A DNA stretch of 32,605 nucleotides from Alphaproteobacteria bacterium (GCA_009908405.1 JAAAPG010000110.1:1-32605), one strand, 5' to 3'; numbered from the stretch's first letter, positions 1 through 9,706 are shown. The notes: generated by a model not told the origin, from the sequence alone. Numbers and translations: made by a program.

Positions 1-1
1 G

Positions 2-1096
2 CAAGGCGCGCGCAACAGGTTCATGCGGGCGGGCGTGGCAGCGCCACCGCCCGCGCTGGAACCGATCGCGACTGCCGACCTGCCCGACCGGCTGCCCGAC
101 GCGCGCGCGCTCGGGATGGTTCCGGACACCTGCGCACACCGGCAGACCGGAACGCACAAAGCCGCGCGTGCCACGCTGGACAGTTTCCTGACCACGCGGG
201 CGGAAGGGTATCGCGCCGGCATGTCATCCCCCCTGAGCGGCGAGCGCGCCTGCTCGCGACTGTCGCCGTACATCGCGCTGGGCGTGCTGTCGGTGCGCGA
301 GGTGGACCTGGCGCGACAGGCGACGCCCGTGGACCGCCCCGGTTGGAAGGCCAGCATGACCAGCTTCGCCAAGCGCTTGGCGTGGCGCGATCATTTCATC
401 CAGAAGCTGGAAGACGAACCCGCGCTGGAACACCGCTGCCTGCACCCCGCGCATGAGGGGTTGCGCAGCACCGACGCCGCGCGGTTGCAGGCTTGGGCGG
501 CGGGGCAAACCGGCGTGCCTTTCGTCGATGCCTGCATGCGCTACCTGGCGGCGACCGGCTGGTTGAATTTCCGGATGCGCGCCATGCTGATGAGCTTTGC
601 CAGCTACCATCTGTGGCTGGATTGGCGCGACACTGGCGCGGTTCTGGCGCGGCGCTTCACCGATTACGAACCCGGCATTCACTGGAGCCAGGTGCAGATG
701 CAATCGGGCACGACCGGCATCAACACGTTGCGCATTTACAACCCGGTCAAGCAAGGCCATGACCAAGACCCGGACGGGCGGTTCATTCGCGCCTGGGTGC
801 CGGAATTGAAGGGGGTTGCGCCCGCGCATCTGCACGAACCCTGGACCGCGCCGAATGCGCGCGCGGTGCTGGGGACGCGCTACCCCGAACCTGTGGTCGA
901 CCTTGCAGCCGCCGCGCGGCAGGCGCGTGACGTGATGTGGGGGCTGCGCAAGGATGCAAGCTTTGGCGATGCCGCGCGCGCGGTCGCGGTCAAGCACGCA
1001 TCGCGCGCGCGGGGGACCGACCGTGGCAGCGCGAGCGCAAAGCGCGCGGCCACGCGCAAGCGGCCCGACCCGTCGCAGCTGAGTTTCGACCTTTAG
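2..1096 (+). CDS. Photolyase/cryptochrome-family FAD-binding protein, truncated at 5' by window edge (ORF track start at 23)
   Basis: Photolyase FAD-domain motifs: [102 protein letters not shown]. Frame stays open upstream to the window edge. Confidence 0.9.
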   Translation, partial: QGARNRFMRAGVAAPPPALEPIATADLPDRLPDARALGMVPDTCAHRQTGTHKAARATLDSFLTTRAEGYRAGMSSPLSGERACSRLSPYIALGVLSVREVDLARQATPVDRPGWKASMTSFAKRLAWRDHFIQKLEDEPALEHRCLHPAHEGLRSTDAARLQAWAAGQTGVPFVDACMRYLAATGWLNFRMRAMLMSFASYHLWLDWRDTGAVLARRFTDYEPGIHWSQVQMQSGTTGINTLRIYNPVKQGHDQDPDGRFIRAWVPELKGVAPAHLHEPWTAPNARAVLGTRYPEPVVDLAAAARQARDVMWGLRKDASFGDAARAVAVKHASRARGTDRGSASAKRAATRKRPDPSQLSFDL

Positions 1097-1530
1097 GGGC
1101 GCAGGTAAGCGTAGCCGTCATATTGCAGTTCCATCAGGCGGACCGCGCCAGAGGGCACAACATCCGCCTCTGACAGCAGCGGGATATCGGTTTGGGTGCG
1201 CTGCTTCATGGCCTGAACCGTGTTGAGGCAGGCGGAGAAGCTGAGCGTGTCATGCGTCAGCGCCATGACGGAAATGCGGTCGGCCACGGGCGAGGTGTCT
1301 TCGCGCAGCATGTGCAATCCGGGGCCATAGGTCACGATCTCGACCGTCACCTCTTCCCCGATGCCCTCGTAATGCTTGATGATATTGGCGGCATTGTTCA
1401 GCGCCATGTTCATGGTGCGAACGGATTCTTCGTCGACATGGATGGCGACTTTCGCGCCTTCGGCCCAGGCGGCCAGCGGGCCAAGTGCCAGAATCGTCGC
1501 GGCAAAGCCCGCGCGGAGTGTCGTTTTCAT
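1093..1530 (-). CDS. DsrE-family protein with Sec signal peptide
   Basis: Start at [23 protein letters not shown] (signal peptide), then DsrE-like body with [17 protein letters not shown] track start at 1563 is probably too early. Confidence 0.75.
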   Translation of the reverse strand: MKTTLRAGFAATILALGPLAAWAEGAKVAIHVDEESVRTMNMALNNAANIIKHYEGIGEEVTVEIVTYGPGLHMLREDTSPVADRISVMALTHDTLSFSACLNTVQAMKQRTQTDIPLLSEADVVPSGAVRLMELQYDGYAYLRP

Positions 1531-1691
1531 GAGTGTTCCTCCCAGAAAGCGGGTCGCGGTCATGCGCCCCGGATGGAAAGGATGCGTGACAGGCTGCCGC
1601 AGTTCAAGAAAAACATTCGCATGTTCTCATGGAGTTGGTTTTGACGCCCTGCGTCGCGCGACTACTTTTAACCCATGGGAAAGGTGTTCTG

Positions 1692-1841
1692 ATGGCCAAG
1701 CATCCGAAGAAAGGCGATCTGCCGACCAAGACTTGCGCCACCTGCGGGCGCCCGTTCACATGGCGCAAGAAATGGGCCAGGGTCTGGGACGAGGTGCGCT
1801 ATTGTTCGGACCGGTGCCGGGGCGCGCGCAAAACTGCTTGA
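1692..1841 (+). CDS. DUF2256 family zinc-ribbon-like small protein
   Basis: [49 protein letters not shown]; CxxC...CxxxC arrangement typical of DUF2256. Confidence 0.85.
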   Translation: MAKHPKKGDLPTKTCATCGRPFTWRKKWARVWDEVRYCSDRCRGARKTA

Positions 1842-1842
1842 A

Positions 1843-1918
1843 GCATGTCGCGCGAAACTGGTTTCCGGTGTTGCGCAAAAAGTCATGCGATCATGAAATG
1901 TTAGAGCGCGACGCGCTC
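1843..1918. repeat. Palindromic intergenic element: GCATG...GCGC...GCGC...CATGC hairpin plus GAGCGC-gac-GCGCTC hairpin
   Basis: GCATG 1843-1847 pairs with CATGC 1884-1888; GCGC 1850-1853 with GCGC 1873-1876; AAC 1856-1858 with GTT 1870-1872. Second hairpin GAGCGC 1904-1909 / GCGCTC 1913-1918. Organisation resembles a Rhizobiales intergenic palindrome known to me from memory. Confidence 0.6.
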
Positions 1919-2735
1919 AGGCCCCGCGCGCCTTGCGGTAAAGCGACGGCGGCCGCCCGGTCGAGGCGGAGAAGGCGCGCGAGAAATACCCCGGTGTCGA
2001 GAAACCGAGTGTGCGCGCGATATCTTGCACCGGCACATCCGTGTCGGTCAACATGCGGCGGGCTTCGTAAATCCGGCGCTCTTGCAGCATTTGCAGCGCG
2101 CTGCGCCCGCAACTGGCGCGGCAGGCGCGGGTCAGATGCGTCGGCGTCACGCCAAGCGCCTGTGCGTAGTCGCTGACATTCAGGGCCGACCCGAATTCGC
2201 GTTCCAGAAGGGCTGTGTAGCGCGCGGTCAGCCGCTCGTTGGCATTGCGCGACGACAGGCCCCGCGGGCTGTCATCCCCCGCAGAGCTGCGCTGACGTTC
2301 CAGCCAGATCGCCAGCAGCCCGATCTGATGGCGCGCGGCGCGTTCGGCATAGGCTTGCCCGCCGTCCAGTTCGCGTTGAATGGCGTCAATGATCTGCGCG
2401 ACCTCCGCGTGTTGCGTGCTGTCGCGCAGCCGCAGGTGCATCGGCGTGTCGGGCAGGTCCAGCCCCACCGGGTCGCCCATATGCAGCGCCACGCCCTGAA
2501 CACGGCTCATGGCCTGGAACCCATACATCGTGCCGGGGGGTATGTAGACCGCATTATGCGGGTGAAAGCCGCGCGTGCTGCCGCCCAGCGTGATACGGCC
2601 TTGCCCGGAGGTGAACCAGAAAAACACCGGTTCGCGCAGGGCGCGCAGGGTTTCGAGTTGCCATTTCGGCGCCGAGGCAAGTTTCGAAACAGGAACGAGG
2701 CGCAGCCGTTTCGGGTGGTCTGGAATTCGTGTCAT
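1917..2735 (-). CDS. AraC family transcriptional regulator
   Basis: N-terminal cupin-like region; C-terminal HTH: LNVSDYAQALGVTPTHLTRACRASCGRSALQMLQERRIYEARRMLTDTDVPVQDIARTLGFSTPGYFSRAF. Confidence 0.92.
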   Translation of the reverse strand: MTRIPDHPKRLRLVPVSKLASAPKWQLETLRALREPVFFWFTSGQGRITLGGSTRGFHPHNAVYIPPGTMYGFQAMSRVQGVALHMGDPVGLDLPDTPMHLRLRDSTQHAEVAQIIDAIQRELDGGQAYAERAARHQIGLLAIWLERQRSSAGDDSPRGLSSRNANERLTARYTALLEREFGSALNVSDYAQALGVTPTHLTRACRASCGRSALQMLQERRIYEARRMLTDTDVPVQDIARTLGFSTPGYFSRAFSASTGRPPSLYRKARGA

Positions 2736-2870
2736 GCGATGCTTGTTCCCCCTGATCCTGTCAAGATTAGGACAGCGATGTGGCAGGGGAAGCGGGAATC
2801 CTCACGCAACCGTGAGTCGCCCGTGAGTTTTACATGCAGCGTTGCAGTTGGGTGACTCTGCTCGCGGGGT

Positions 2871-3821
2871 CTATAAAAGTCGTGCCCAGTCGGACATGCG
2901 CGCGCGAAACCATGTCCGCTGGCGCTTGGCATATTGGCGCGTGGCAAGTGTTGCGGCGGCAACGGCATCTGCCAACGAGATGTGGCCTTGCAGATGCGCG
3001 ATCAGCTCTGGCGCGCCGATGGCCTTGGCCCATGGGGCGCGCGCGTCCCAGATCGGCAAGACCGCGCGCGCCTCGTCCATGGCGCCTTGGGCCAGCATGG
3101 CCTCGAATCGCGTGGCGATTCGCTGCGCCGACCATTCGGGCGCGGGCAGCATCACGAAAGCCGATGTCTTCGCCAGCGGCAACAGCGGCGGCGGTGTGTC
3201 GTCCTGCCACGCGGCCAGGCCCCGGCCCGTGGCGCGCTGCACCTCCCACGCGCGCTGCACGCGGGCGGGGTTGCGCGTGTCGATGCGGGCGGCGGTGTCG
3301 GGGTCGAGTTCGGCCAGAAGGGTCTCAAGCCCGGCCCGCGCCAGCAGCGCGTCGCCCTCGGCCCGGATGGCCGGGGGTGTGGGCGGAATGCGGGCAAGTC
3401 CTTCGGTCAGGGCGCGGAAATACAGCCCCGTGCCGCCAACGATCACCGGGTTGGGATGCTGCGCCAGCACGTCGTGCATCGCCCGCAGCCAATGGCCCAC
3501 CGACCAGTCCTGATCCGCGCCGACACAGCCATACAGCAGATGTGGCGCGCGCGTGCGGTCCTGCGCATCCGGGCGGGCGGTCAGAACCTGCCACATGCTG
3601 TAGACCTGCAACGCATCGGCATTGACGATGGTCCGCCCCTGCGACTCGGCCAGCGCCAGCGCCAGCGCGGATTTCCCGCTGGCTGTCGGACCGGCCAGCA
3701 GCACCGGACGGTCGAGCAGGGGAGGATTGCTGCGCAAAGCGGTCAGCACATCGGCAAATTCCGGCATAGCCCTCGCTTTCACATTGAACCCCGATGCGTT
3801 TTCCGACATTTTCACGCGCAT
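2871..3821 (-). CDS. miaA: tRNA dimethylallyltransferase MiaA (start uncertain; 3809 or 3767 also possible)
   Basis: P-loop [53 protein letters not shown]. Confidence 0.95.
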   Translation of the reverse strand: MRVKMSENASGFNVKARAMPEFADVLTALRSNPPLLDRPVLLAGPTASGKSALALALAESQGRTIVNADALQVYSMWQVLTARPDAQDRTRAPHLLYGCVGADQDWSVGHWLRAMHDVLAQHPNPVIVGGTGLYFRALTEGLARIPPTPPAIRAEGDALLARAGLETLLAELDPDTAARIDTRNPARVQRAWEVQRATGRGLAAWQDDTPPPLLPLAKTSAFVMLPAPEWSAQRIATRFEAMLAQGAMDEARAVLPIWDARAPWAKAIGAPELIAHLQGHISLADAVAAATLATRQYAKRQRTWFRARMSDWARLL

Positions 3822-3871
3822 GAAAAGCGCCTGTTGTCATGGACGCAGCGCGCGCCATGGAAGGATGCCCG

Positions 3872-4609
3872 ATGACCGACCCCGCCCCGTCCCGAAGCGC
3901 GCAATATTCGCGTGTCATGCTGAAAGTTTCGGGCGAGGCATTGATGGGGGATCAGGGCTACGGCCTGCACCCGCCGACGGTGGCACGTATCGCCCAAGAG
4001 GTGAAATCGGTGCATGACCTTGGCGTCGAGGTCTGCATGGTCATCGGCGGGGGGAACATCTTTCGCGGGTTGCAGGGGTCGGCCCAGGGGATGGAGCGCA
4101 CCACCGCCGATTACATGGGCATGCTCGCCACGGTGATGAACGCGCTGGCCATGCAGGCCGCGCTTGAAGCGCATGGCGTGTTCACCCGCGTCATCAGCGC
4201 CATCCCGATGGACCAGATCTGCGAGCCGTATATTCGCCGCCGCGCCGTGCGCCACCTGGAAAAGAAGCGCGTCTGCATCTTCACCGCGGGCACCGGCAAT
4301 CCGTATTTCACCACCGACACGGCCGCCGCGCTGCGCGCAAATGAAATGGCCTGCGACGCGATCTTCATGGGCAAGAACGGGGTGGACGGTGTGTATGACA
4401 AGGACCCGCGCACCCACTCCGACGCCACCCGTTATGACAGCATCAGCTATGACGACGCCTTGTCGCGCAACCTGAAGGTCATGGATACCAGCGCCTTGGC
4501 CTTGGCGCGCGACAACAACTTGCCGATCATCGTGTTCGGCCTGGACCAACCGGGCGGGTTTCGCAGCATTCTGGCAGGCGAGGGGCCGCGCACGATCGTG
4601 CATAGCTGA
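3872..4609 (+). CDS. pyrH: UMP kinase
   Basis: [61 protein letters not shown]. Start MTDPAPS at 3872 preferred over 3839. Confidence 0.96.
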   Translation: MTDPAPSRSAQYSRVMLKVSGEALMGDQGYGLHPPTVARIAQEVKSVHDLGVEVCMVIGGGNIFRGLQGSAQGMERTTADYMGMLATVMNALAMQAALEAHGVFTRVISAIPMDQICEPYIRRRAVRHLEKKRVCIFTAGTGNPYFTTDTAAALRANEMACDAIFMGKNGVDGVYDKDPRTHSDATRYDSISYDDALSRNLKVMDTSALALARDNNLPIIVFGLDQPGGFRSILAGEGPRTIVHS

Positions 4610-4693
4610 CACGGGCTATCACATCCGGCGAGTTTTCTGTATCAAGGGGCGAAGCGGCTGGGTGCCGCGCCCGAAAAGAGGACCATAACAGGC

Positions 4694-5257
4694 ATGTCTG
4701 ACGAGATAGAAATTGATCTGGACGATCTGAAACGCCGCATGGACGGGGCCATGGGGGCGTTGAAATCCGAATTCGCTTCGTTGCGCACCGGGCGCGGCTC
4801 GGCGTCGATGCTGGACCCGATCATGGTCGAGGCTTACGGCCAGAACACCCCCATCAACCAGGTCGGCACCGTGAACGTGCCCGAGCCCCGGATGGTGACG
4901 ATCAATGTCTGGGACAAGTCGATGGTCGGCAAGGTCGAAAAAGCCATCCGCGAATCCGGTCTCGGGATCAACCCTCAACTGAACGGCACCATCATCATGC
5001 TGCCGATCCCGGAACTGAACGAGGAACGCCGCCGCGAGTTGAGCAAGGTCGCGGCGCAATACGCCGAACATGCCCGCGTCGCCGTGCGCAACATTCGCCG
5101 CGACGGGATGGACCAGTTGAAAAAGGCCAAGGCCGCCGGGATGTCAGAGGACGAGCAAAAGCTCTGGTCAGAAGAAATCCAGGACCTGACAAACACCTAT
5201 ATCGGCAATATTGACGCGGCGCTGGACGGCAAGCAGGAAGAAATCATGCAGGTCTAG
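4694..5257 (+). CDS. frr: Ribosome recycling factor
   Basis: [58 protein letters not shown]. Confidence 0.97.
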   Translation: MSDEIEIDLDDLKRRMDGAMGALKSEFASLRTGRGSASMLDPIMVEAYGQNTPINQVGTVNVPEPRMVTINVWDKSMVGKVEKAIRESGLGINPQLNGTIIMLPIPELNEERRRELSKVAAQYAEHARVAVRNIRRDGMDQLKKAKAAGMSEDEQKLWSEEIQDLTNTYIGNIDAALDGKQEEIMQV

Positions 5258-5285
5258 GCCGGCAGGATCATTTGGGCAGATCAAG

Positions 5286-6032
5286 ATGACATTCGACCAG
5301 CAGCGCAACGATGGCGACGAAGACCCTGCCTTGCAGAACCATCTGCATGTCGCGGTCATCATGGATGGCAACGGGCGCTGGGCCAAGAACCGCGGCTGGC
5401 CGCGGCTTGTCGGGCACCGCAAGGGCGCCGAGCGCGTGCGCGAACTGGTCGATGCCTGTCCCGATATCGGCATCCGCTACCTGACGCTATATGCGTTTTC
5501 GACCGAGAACTGGAAACGCTCGACCGAGGAAGTGCTGGGCCTGATGTCGCTTTTCGGGCGCTACATCCGGCGCGAAGCCGGGCGTATGCGCCGCGAAGGT
5601 GTGCGGATGCGCATTATCGGGGACCGCAAACGGCTCGATCCGAAATTGCAGGCGCTGTTCGACTGGATCGAGGAAGACACTGCCAAGAATGACCGCGTCC
5701 ATCTGACAGTCGCCATCAATTACGGGGGCCGCGACGAGATTGCCCGCGCGGTGCGTGCCGCCGCGCGCGATGTTGCCGCGGGCACAGTCGCGCCGGACGC
5801 GCTGACGCAGTCCGCCTTTGCAGGGTATCTCGATACATCGGACCTGCCCGACCCCGATCTCGTGGTGCGAACATCCGGGGAAACGCGCGTGTCGAACTAC
5901 TTGCTGTGGCAGGCAGCCTATTCCGAATATGTTTTCACGCCGGTTCTGTGGCCCGATTTCACCCCGCAGACCATGGTTGACATCCTGCATGAATACGGGC
6001 TGCGCGAACGCCGCTTCGGCGGGGTGACGTAG
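5286..6032 (+). CDS. uppS: Isoprenyl transferase (undecaprenyl diphosphate synthase)
   Basis: HVAVIMDGNGRWAKNRGWPRLVGHRKGA, LTLYAFSTENWKRS, DLVVRTSGETRVSNYLLWQAAYSEYVFTPVLWPDF. Confidence 0.96.
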   Translation: MTFDQQRNDGDEDPALQNHLHVAVIMDGNGRWAKNRGWPRLVGHRKGAERVRELVDACPDIGIRYLTLYAFSTENWKRSTEEVLGLMSLFGRYIRREAGRMRREGVRMRIIGDRKRLDPKLQALFDWIEEDTAKNDRVHLTVAINYGGRDEIARAVRAAARDVAAGTVAPDALTQSAFAGYLDTSDLPDPDLVVRTSGETRVSNYLLWQAAYSEYVFTPVLWPDFTPQTMVDILHEYGLRERRFGGVT

Positions 6033-6034
6033 CG

Positions 6035-6814
6035 GTGCCAGAGTTTTCGGACCTGCGCGCGCGGGCCTTGTCCGGCGCGGCCATGGCAGGGCTTGGCGCA
6101 GGCGCAATCTGGCTGGGCGGCCCTGTCTTTGTCGGCCTTGTCTGCGTGCTGTCCGGGCTGATGGTCTGGGAATTGACCCGTATGCTGGACGCGGGGGCGC
6201 CCTTTGGCAAGGCAGAGGCTGCGGGTTTTACCGCCGCCGTGGTGCTCGCGGTGTTCACATGGCGCTTTGACGGTGCGGTGCTGATCGTGCTCACCGGCCT
6301 TGTCGCGGCCCTGCTGGCATGGCGCTTCCCCAAGGACCGGACGGTGGCCGGGGCCTATCTGGTGCTGATCCTGCTGGCCGGGCTGGGCCTGATCGCGCTG
6401 CGCGGCGAATACGGCGCGCTCTGGGTGCTGTGGCTGGTTGCGTTGGTCGTCGGGTCCGACGTGGCCGGGTATTTCGCGGGCCGCACCTTTGGCGGGCCAA
6501 AGCTCTGGCCGCGCGTCAGCCCCAAGAAAACATGGTCGGGCACGGTCGCGGGCTGGTCGGTTGCCGTGGCGATTGCGTTGGCTTTCATGCCGGTGCTGGG
6601 CGCCGGGGCGGGGCTGATTGCAGCCTCCGTCCTCATAACCATGGCCGGGCAGGCGGGCGATATTGTTGAAAGTGCCATCAAACGTCACGCGGGGGTCAAG
6701 GACAGTTCCAACCTGATCCCCGGTCATGGCGGGGTGATGGACCGGTTCGATGCCCTGATCGCGGCGGCGTTCGTGGCCTTCGCGCTGGCACAACTTGGCG
6801 TGTTGGGGGCGTGA
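6035..6814 (+). CDS. cdsA: Phosphatidate cytidylyltransferase (GTG start)
   Basis: Multi-TM protein with VSPKKTWSGTVAG and C-terminal VKDSSNLIPGHGGVMDRFD signature. Confidence 0.95.
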   Translation: MPEFSDLRARALSGAAMAGLGAGAIWLGGPVFVGLVCVLSGLMVWELTRMLDAGAPFGKAEAAGFTAAVVLAVFTWRFDGAVLIVLTGLVAALLAWRFPKDRTVAGAYLVLILLAGLGLIALRGEYGALWVLWLVALVVGSDVAGYFAGRTFGGPKLWPRVSPKKTWSGTVAGWSVAVAIALAFMPVLGAGAGLIAASVLITMAGQAGDIVESAIKRHAGVKDSSNLIPGHGGVMDRFDALIAAAFVAFALAQLGVLGA

Positions 6815-7977
6815 TGCGCGTTTCGGTTTTCGGGTCCACCGGGTCCATCGGCGAAAGCACGTTCGACCTGCTGCGCGCGCGCCCCGACATTCAGACCGTG
6901 GCCCTGACGGGCGGGCGCAACGTGGCACGGCTGGCCGCGCAGGCGCGTGAATTGCGCGCCGAGCTGGCCGTGACCGCTTATGACGAGTGTCTTGACGATC
7001 TGCGCGCCGCATTGGCGGGCACCGGAACAGAGGTCGCCGCCGGAACCCAAGCGTTGATAGATGCCGCCAGCCGCCCCGCCGATTGGGTCATGTCCGCGAT
7101 CGTGGGCGCGGCGGGGCTGGAACCGGGCTTTCGCGCGCTGGCCCAAGGGGCCACGCTGGCGCTGGCCAACAAGGAATCGCTTGTCACCGCTGGCCCGCTT
7201 CTGATGGCAGAGGCCGCACGCCACGGCGCGCGCATCCTGCCGGTGGATTCCGAGCATTCCGCCGTGTTCCAGGCGCTGGTGGGCGAGGACATGGCGGCGG
7301 TGGACCGCGTCATCATCACCGCGTCTGGTGGGCCGTTCCGCACCTGGACCAAGGCGCAGCTTGAAAGCGCCACGCTGGAACAGGCGCAGACGCACCCGAA
7401 CTGGTCCATGGGCCAGCGGATAACCATCGACAGCGCGACCCTGTTCAACAAGGCGCTGGAACTGATTGAAACGCGGGAATATTTCGGCATCGACCCCGCG
7501 CGGATCGAAGTGCTGGTGCATCCGCAATCGACCATTCATGCGCTGGTCGGCTTTCGCGACGGGGCGCTGATGGCGCATCTGGGCGTGCCCGACATGCGCC
7601 ATGCCATAGGCTATGCGCTGAACTGGCCCGACCGCGCGGCCTTGCCCGTCGCGCGGCTGGACCTTGCCGCCATGGGCCAGTTGACATTCGAGGCGCCCGA
7701 CCCCGACCGCTTCCCCGCCTTGCGGCTGGCGCGGCAGGTCATGGACCTGCGCGGCCATGCGGGCGCGGTGTTCAACGCCGCGAAAGAGGTCGCGCTGGAC
7801 GAATTCATCGCCGGGCGGCTGCGGTTCTTGCAAATGGCAGAGCTGGTCGACCGCACGATTGACACGCTTTTGACCGATTCTCGCCTGACTGCGCCGGTAT
7901 GCGCGCTTGAAACCGTGCAGCAGATGGACCACTTGGCAAGAGTAACGGCGCGCGATCACGCCGCGCGGCTGGCCTGA
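6811..7977 (+). CDS. dxr: 1-deoxy-D-xylulose 5-phosphate reductoisomerase
   Basis: VFGSTGSIGESTFDLL, ALANKESLVTAGPLL, ILPVDSEHSAVFQAL, HPNWSMGQRITIDSATLFNKALELIE. Confidence 0.96.
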   Translation: MMRVSVFGSTGSIGESTFDLLRARPDIQTVALTGGRNVARLAAQARELRAELAVTAYDECLDDLRAALAGTGTEVAAGTQALIDAASRPADWVMSAIVGAAGLEPGFRALAQGATLALANKESLVTAGPLLMAEAARHGARILPVDSEHSAVFQALVGEDMAAVDRVIITASGGPFRTWTKAQLESATLEQAQTHPNWSMGQRITIDSATLFNKALELIETREYFGIDPARIEVLVHPQSTIHALVGFRDGALMAHLGVPDMRHAIGYALNWPDRAALPVARLDLAAMGQLTFEAPDPDRFPALRLARQVMDLRGHAGAVFNAAKEVALDEFIAGRLRFLQMAELVDRTIDTLLTDSRLTAPVCALETVQQMDHLARVTARDHAARLA

Positions 7978-8001
7978 CATCTCGATTGAAGGACACACCC
8001 C

Positions 8002-9336
8002 TTGGACGCACTCGGCCTTTTGCCCGATTTCGGCAATTTCTTTGCAACCATCGCGGCGTTCGTGGTGGTTCTGTCCATCATAGTCGCGGTGCATGAATAC
8101 GGCCATTACATCGTCGGGCGCTGGTCGGGCATCCATGCCGACGTGTTTTCCATCGGCTTTGGCCCGGTGCTGGCGCAGCGCACCGACAAGCGCGGCACGG
8201 TCTGGCAATTCGCGGCCATCCCCTTGGGCGGCTACGTGAAATTCGCGGGCGATTCCGGGGCGACATCGGGCAAAGATGACGACGCCATGTCGGGGCTGAG
8301 CGCCGCGGAACGCCGCCGCACCATGCATGGCGCACCGCTTTGGGCGCGCGCGGCGACCGTGGCGGCCGGGCCGGTGTTCAATTTCATCTTCGCCTTTGTC
8401 GTCTTTGCCGGGTTGCTTGTTTACGAAGGGATCGCGGTGGACGAACCCGTTGTGGGAGAGATCACCGAACTGCCTGCCGCGCCTTTCGGTTTGCAGCAAG
8501 GCGACCGCATCCTGTCCGTGGGCGGCATCCAGACCGAAACCCTGTCGGATTTCGTGAACGCCTCCGAAGACTTGCCCGCGCAGGCCGTGCTTGACTACAC
8601 CGTGCTGCGCGACGGTCAGCAGATGCAGGTGACCGGTCCGCACCCGATGCCCCCCTTGGCCGGGTCGGTGGCCATGAAATCCGCGGCGCGTGACGCGCGG
8701 ATGCAGCCGGGCGACGTGATCACCGCCATCGACGGCACCGACATCGCCACCTTCAATGAACTGCGCGAGAAGGTCGCCGCGTCGGAAGGGGCGGCACTGG
8801 ACCTGACCGTCTGGCGCGCGGGGCAGGAACTGGATCTGACGTTGGTGCCGCGCAGCACCGACCTGCCCCTGCCCGAAGGCGGGTTTGAAACACGCTACCT
8901 GATCGGCCTGACCTCTGGCGCGGTGTTCGAATACGGCACCCGTGCCCCCGGCGTGCTGGAAACCGTCACGCTTTCTGCCGGGCAACTTTGGACCATCACC
9001 CGCACCTCGATCGAGGGGCTGTATTACATGGTCGTGGGCCAGATCAGCACCTGTAACCTGTCCAGCCCGATCGGCATCGCAGAGGCGTCCGTCGCGAAAG
9101 CGTCCGACGGGGCGGTGGAATTCATTTGGTTCCTTGGGGTCATCTCCATTGCCATCGGGTTTTTGAACCTGTTCCCCATCCCGCCGCTGGACGGGGGGCA
9201 CCTGATGTTTCACGCCTATGAAGCCGTGGCGCGCCGCCCCGCGAACGACCAGGCCGTGCGCGTGTTGATGACCCTGGGCATGGCGCTGGTGCTGACCCTG
9301 TTCCTGTTCGCGCTGTTCAACGACCTGACCTGTTAG
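8002..9336 (+). CDS. rseP: RIP zinc metalloprotease RseP (TTG start)
   Basis: VAVHEYGHYIVGRWSGI active-site HExxH, GGYVKFAGD, PDZ region, LNLFPIPPLDGGHL. Confidence 0.94.
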   Translation: MDALGLLPDFGNFFATIAAFVVVLSIIVAVHEYGHYIVGRWSGIHADVFSIGFGPVLAQRTDKRGTVWQFAAIPLGGYVKFAGDSGATSGKDDDAMSGLSAAERRRTMHGAPLWARAATVAAGPVFNFIFAFVVFAGLLVYEGIAVDEPVVGEITELPAAPFGLQQGDRILSVGGIQTETLSDFVNASEDLPAQAVLDYTVLRDGQQMQVTGPHPMPPLAGSVAMKSAARDARMQPGDVITAIDGTDIATFNELREKVAASEGAALDLTVWRAGQELDLTLVPRSTDLPLPEGGFETRYLIGLTSGAVFEYGTRAPGVLETVTLSAGQLWTITRTSIEGLYYMVVGQISTCNLSSPIGIAEASVAKASDGAVEFIWFLGVISIAIGFLNLFPIPPLDGGHLMFHAYEAVARRPANDQAVRVLMTLGMALVLTLFLFALFNDLTC

Positions 9337-9421
9337 GGCCCTGTTCCCCGAAAACGCCAAGTCACAGCCACATTCCTGCCGCGATTGCGCAGCATGTTGC
9401 GCCCAAAGAGCGGAGGCGCAA

Positions 9422-9577
9422 ATGGCTTATCTTGACGCGGAATTCAGCAATATCCGCCTGCTTTGGTCGCGGATCGGCGACAGGGTTCTGGTGGCGGGAT
9501 TGGTCGCATTCGCCATGGGGTCGGCCAGCTTCATCGCCATCCAGCTTGGCCATGGCCCGATCCTGATAACCCCGTAA
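9422..9577 (+). CDS. 51-aa predicted single-pass membrane protein (not in ORF track)
   Basis: MAYLDAEFSNIRLLWSRIGDRVLVAGLVAFAMGSASFIAIQLGHGPILITP*, with GGAGG Shine-Dalgarno just upstream (gcGGAGGcgcaaATG). Confidence 0.6.
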   Translation: MAYLDAEFSNIRLLWSRIGDRVLVAGLVAFAMGSASFIAIQLGHGPILITP

Positions 9578-9602
9578 GGGGGGATATCCACTGCTTGCCG
9601 AG

Positions 9603-9632
9603 CGCATCCGACACGGATCGGGTGCGTTTTGC
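9603..9632 (+). terminator. Putative intrinsic terminator: CGCATCCGA-cacgga-TCGGGTGCG followed by T-rich tract
   Basis: 9-bp stem with one G-U pair, 6-nt loop, then TTTTGCGTTT. Confidence 0.55.
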
Positions 9633-9679
9633 GTTTCTGGACAATAGTTTTCGTGCAGCAGCGCAACGCAGTCACTTTG

Positions 9680-9706
9680 CCCGGCCCGTGCCGGGGGCTT
9701 TGCTTT
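9680..9706 (+). terminator. Second hairpin, CCCGGC-ccgt-GCCGGG, followed by GGCTTTGCTTT
   Basis: Perfect 6-bp GC stem with tetraloop and T-rich 3' flank. Confidence 0.45.

Noticed and set aside
1612-1625. AACAT-tcgc-ATGTT palindrome upstream of DUF2256, considered as an SOS (LexA) box
   Set aside because: Does not match the alphaproteobacterial GTTC-N7-GTTC form, and short palindromes like this occur by chance.
1376-2176. 266-aa plus-strand ORF spanning DsrE, DUF2256 and araC 3' end
   Set aside because: Out of frame with DUF2256 and antisense to DsrE and AraC; Arg/Ala-rich noise.
2801-2816. CTCACG-caac-CGTGAG hairpin between araC and miaA, considered as a terminator
   Set aside because: No T-tract on either strand and only 6 bp; could be an AraC operator but evidence is insufficient.
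6724-9360. 878-aa open reading frame antisense to cdsA/dxr/rseP
   Set aside because: Composition (Q/H/R/G-rich, no recognisable domain) is that of a GC3-biased antisense shadow ORF; the plus strand encodes three clear enzymes.
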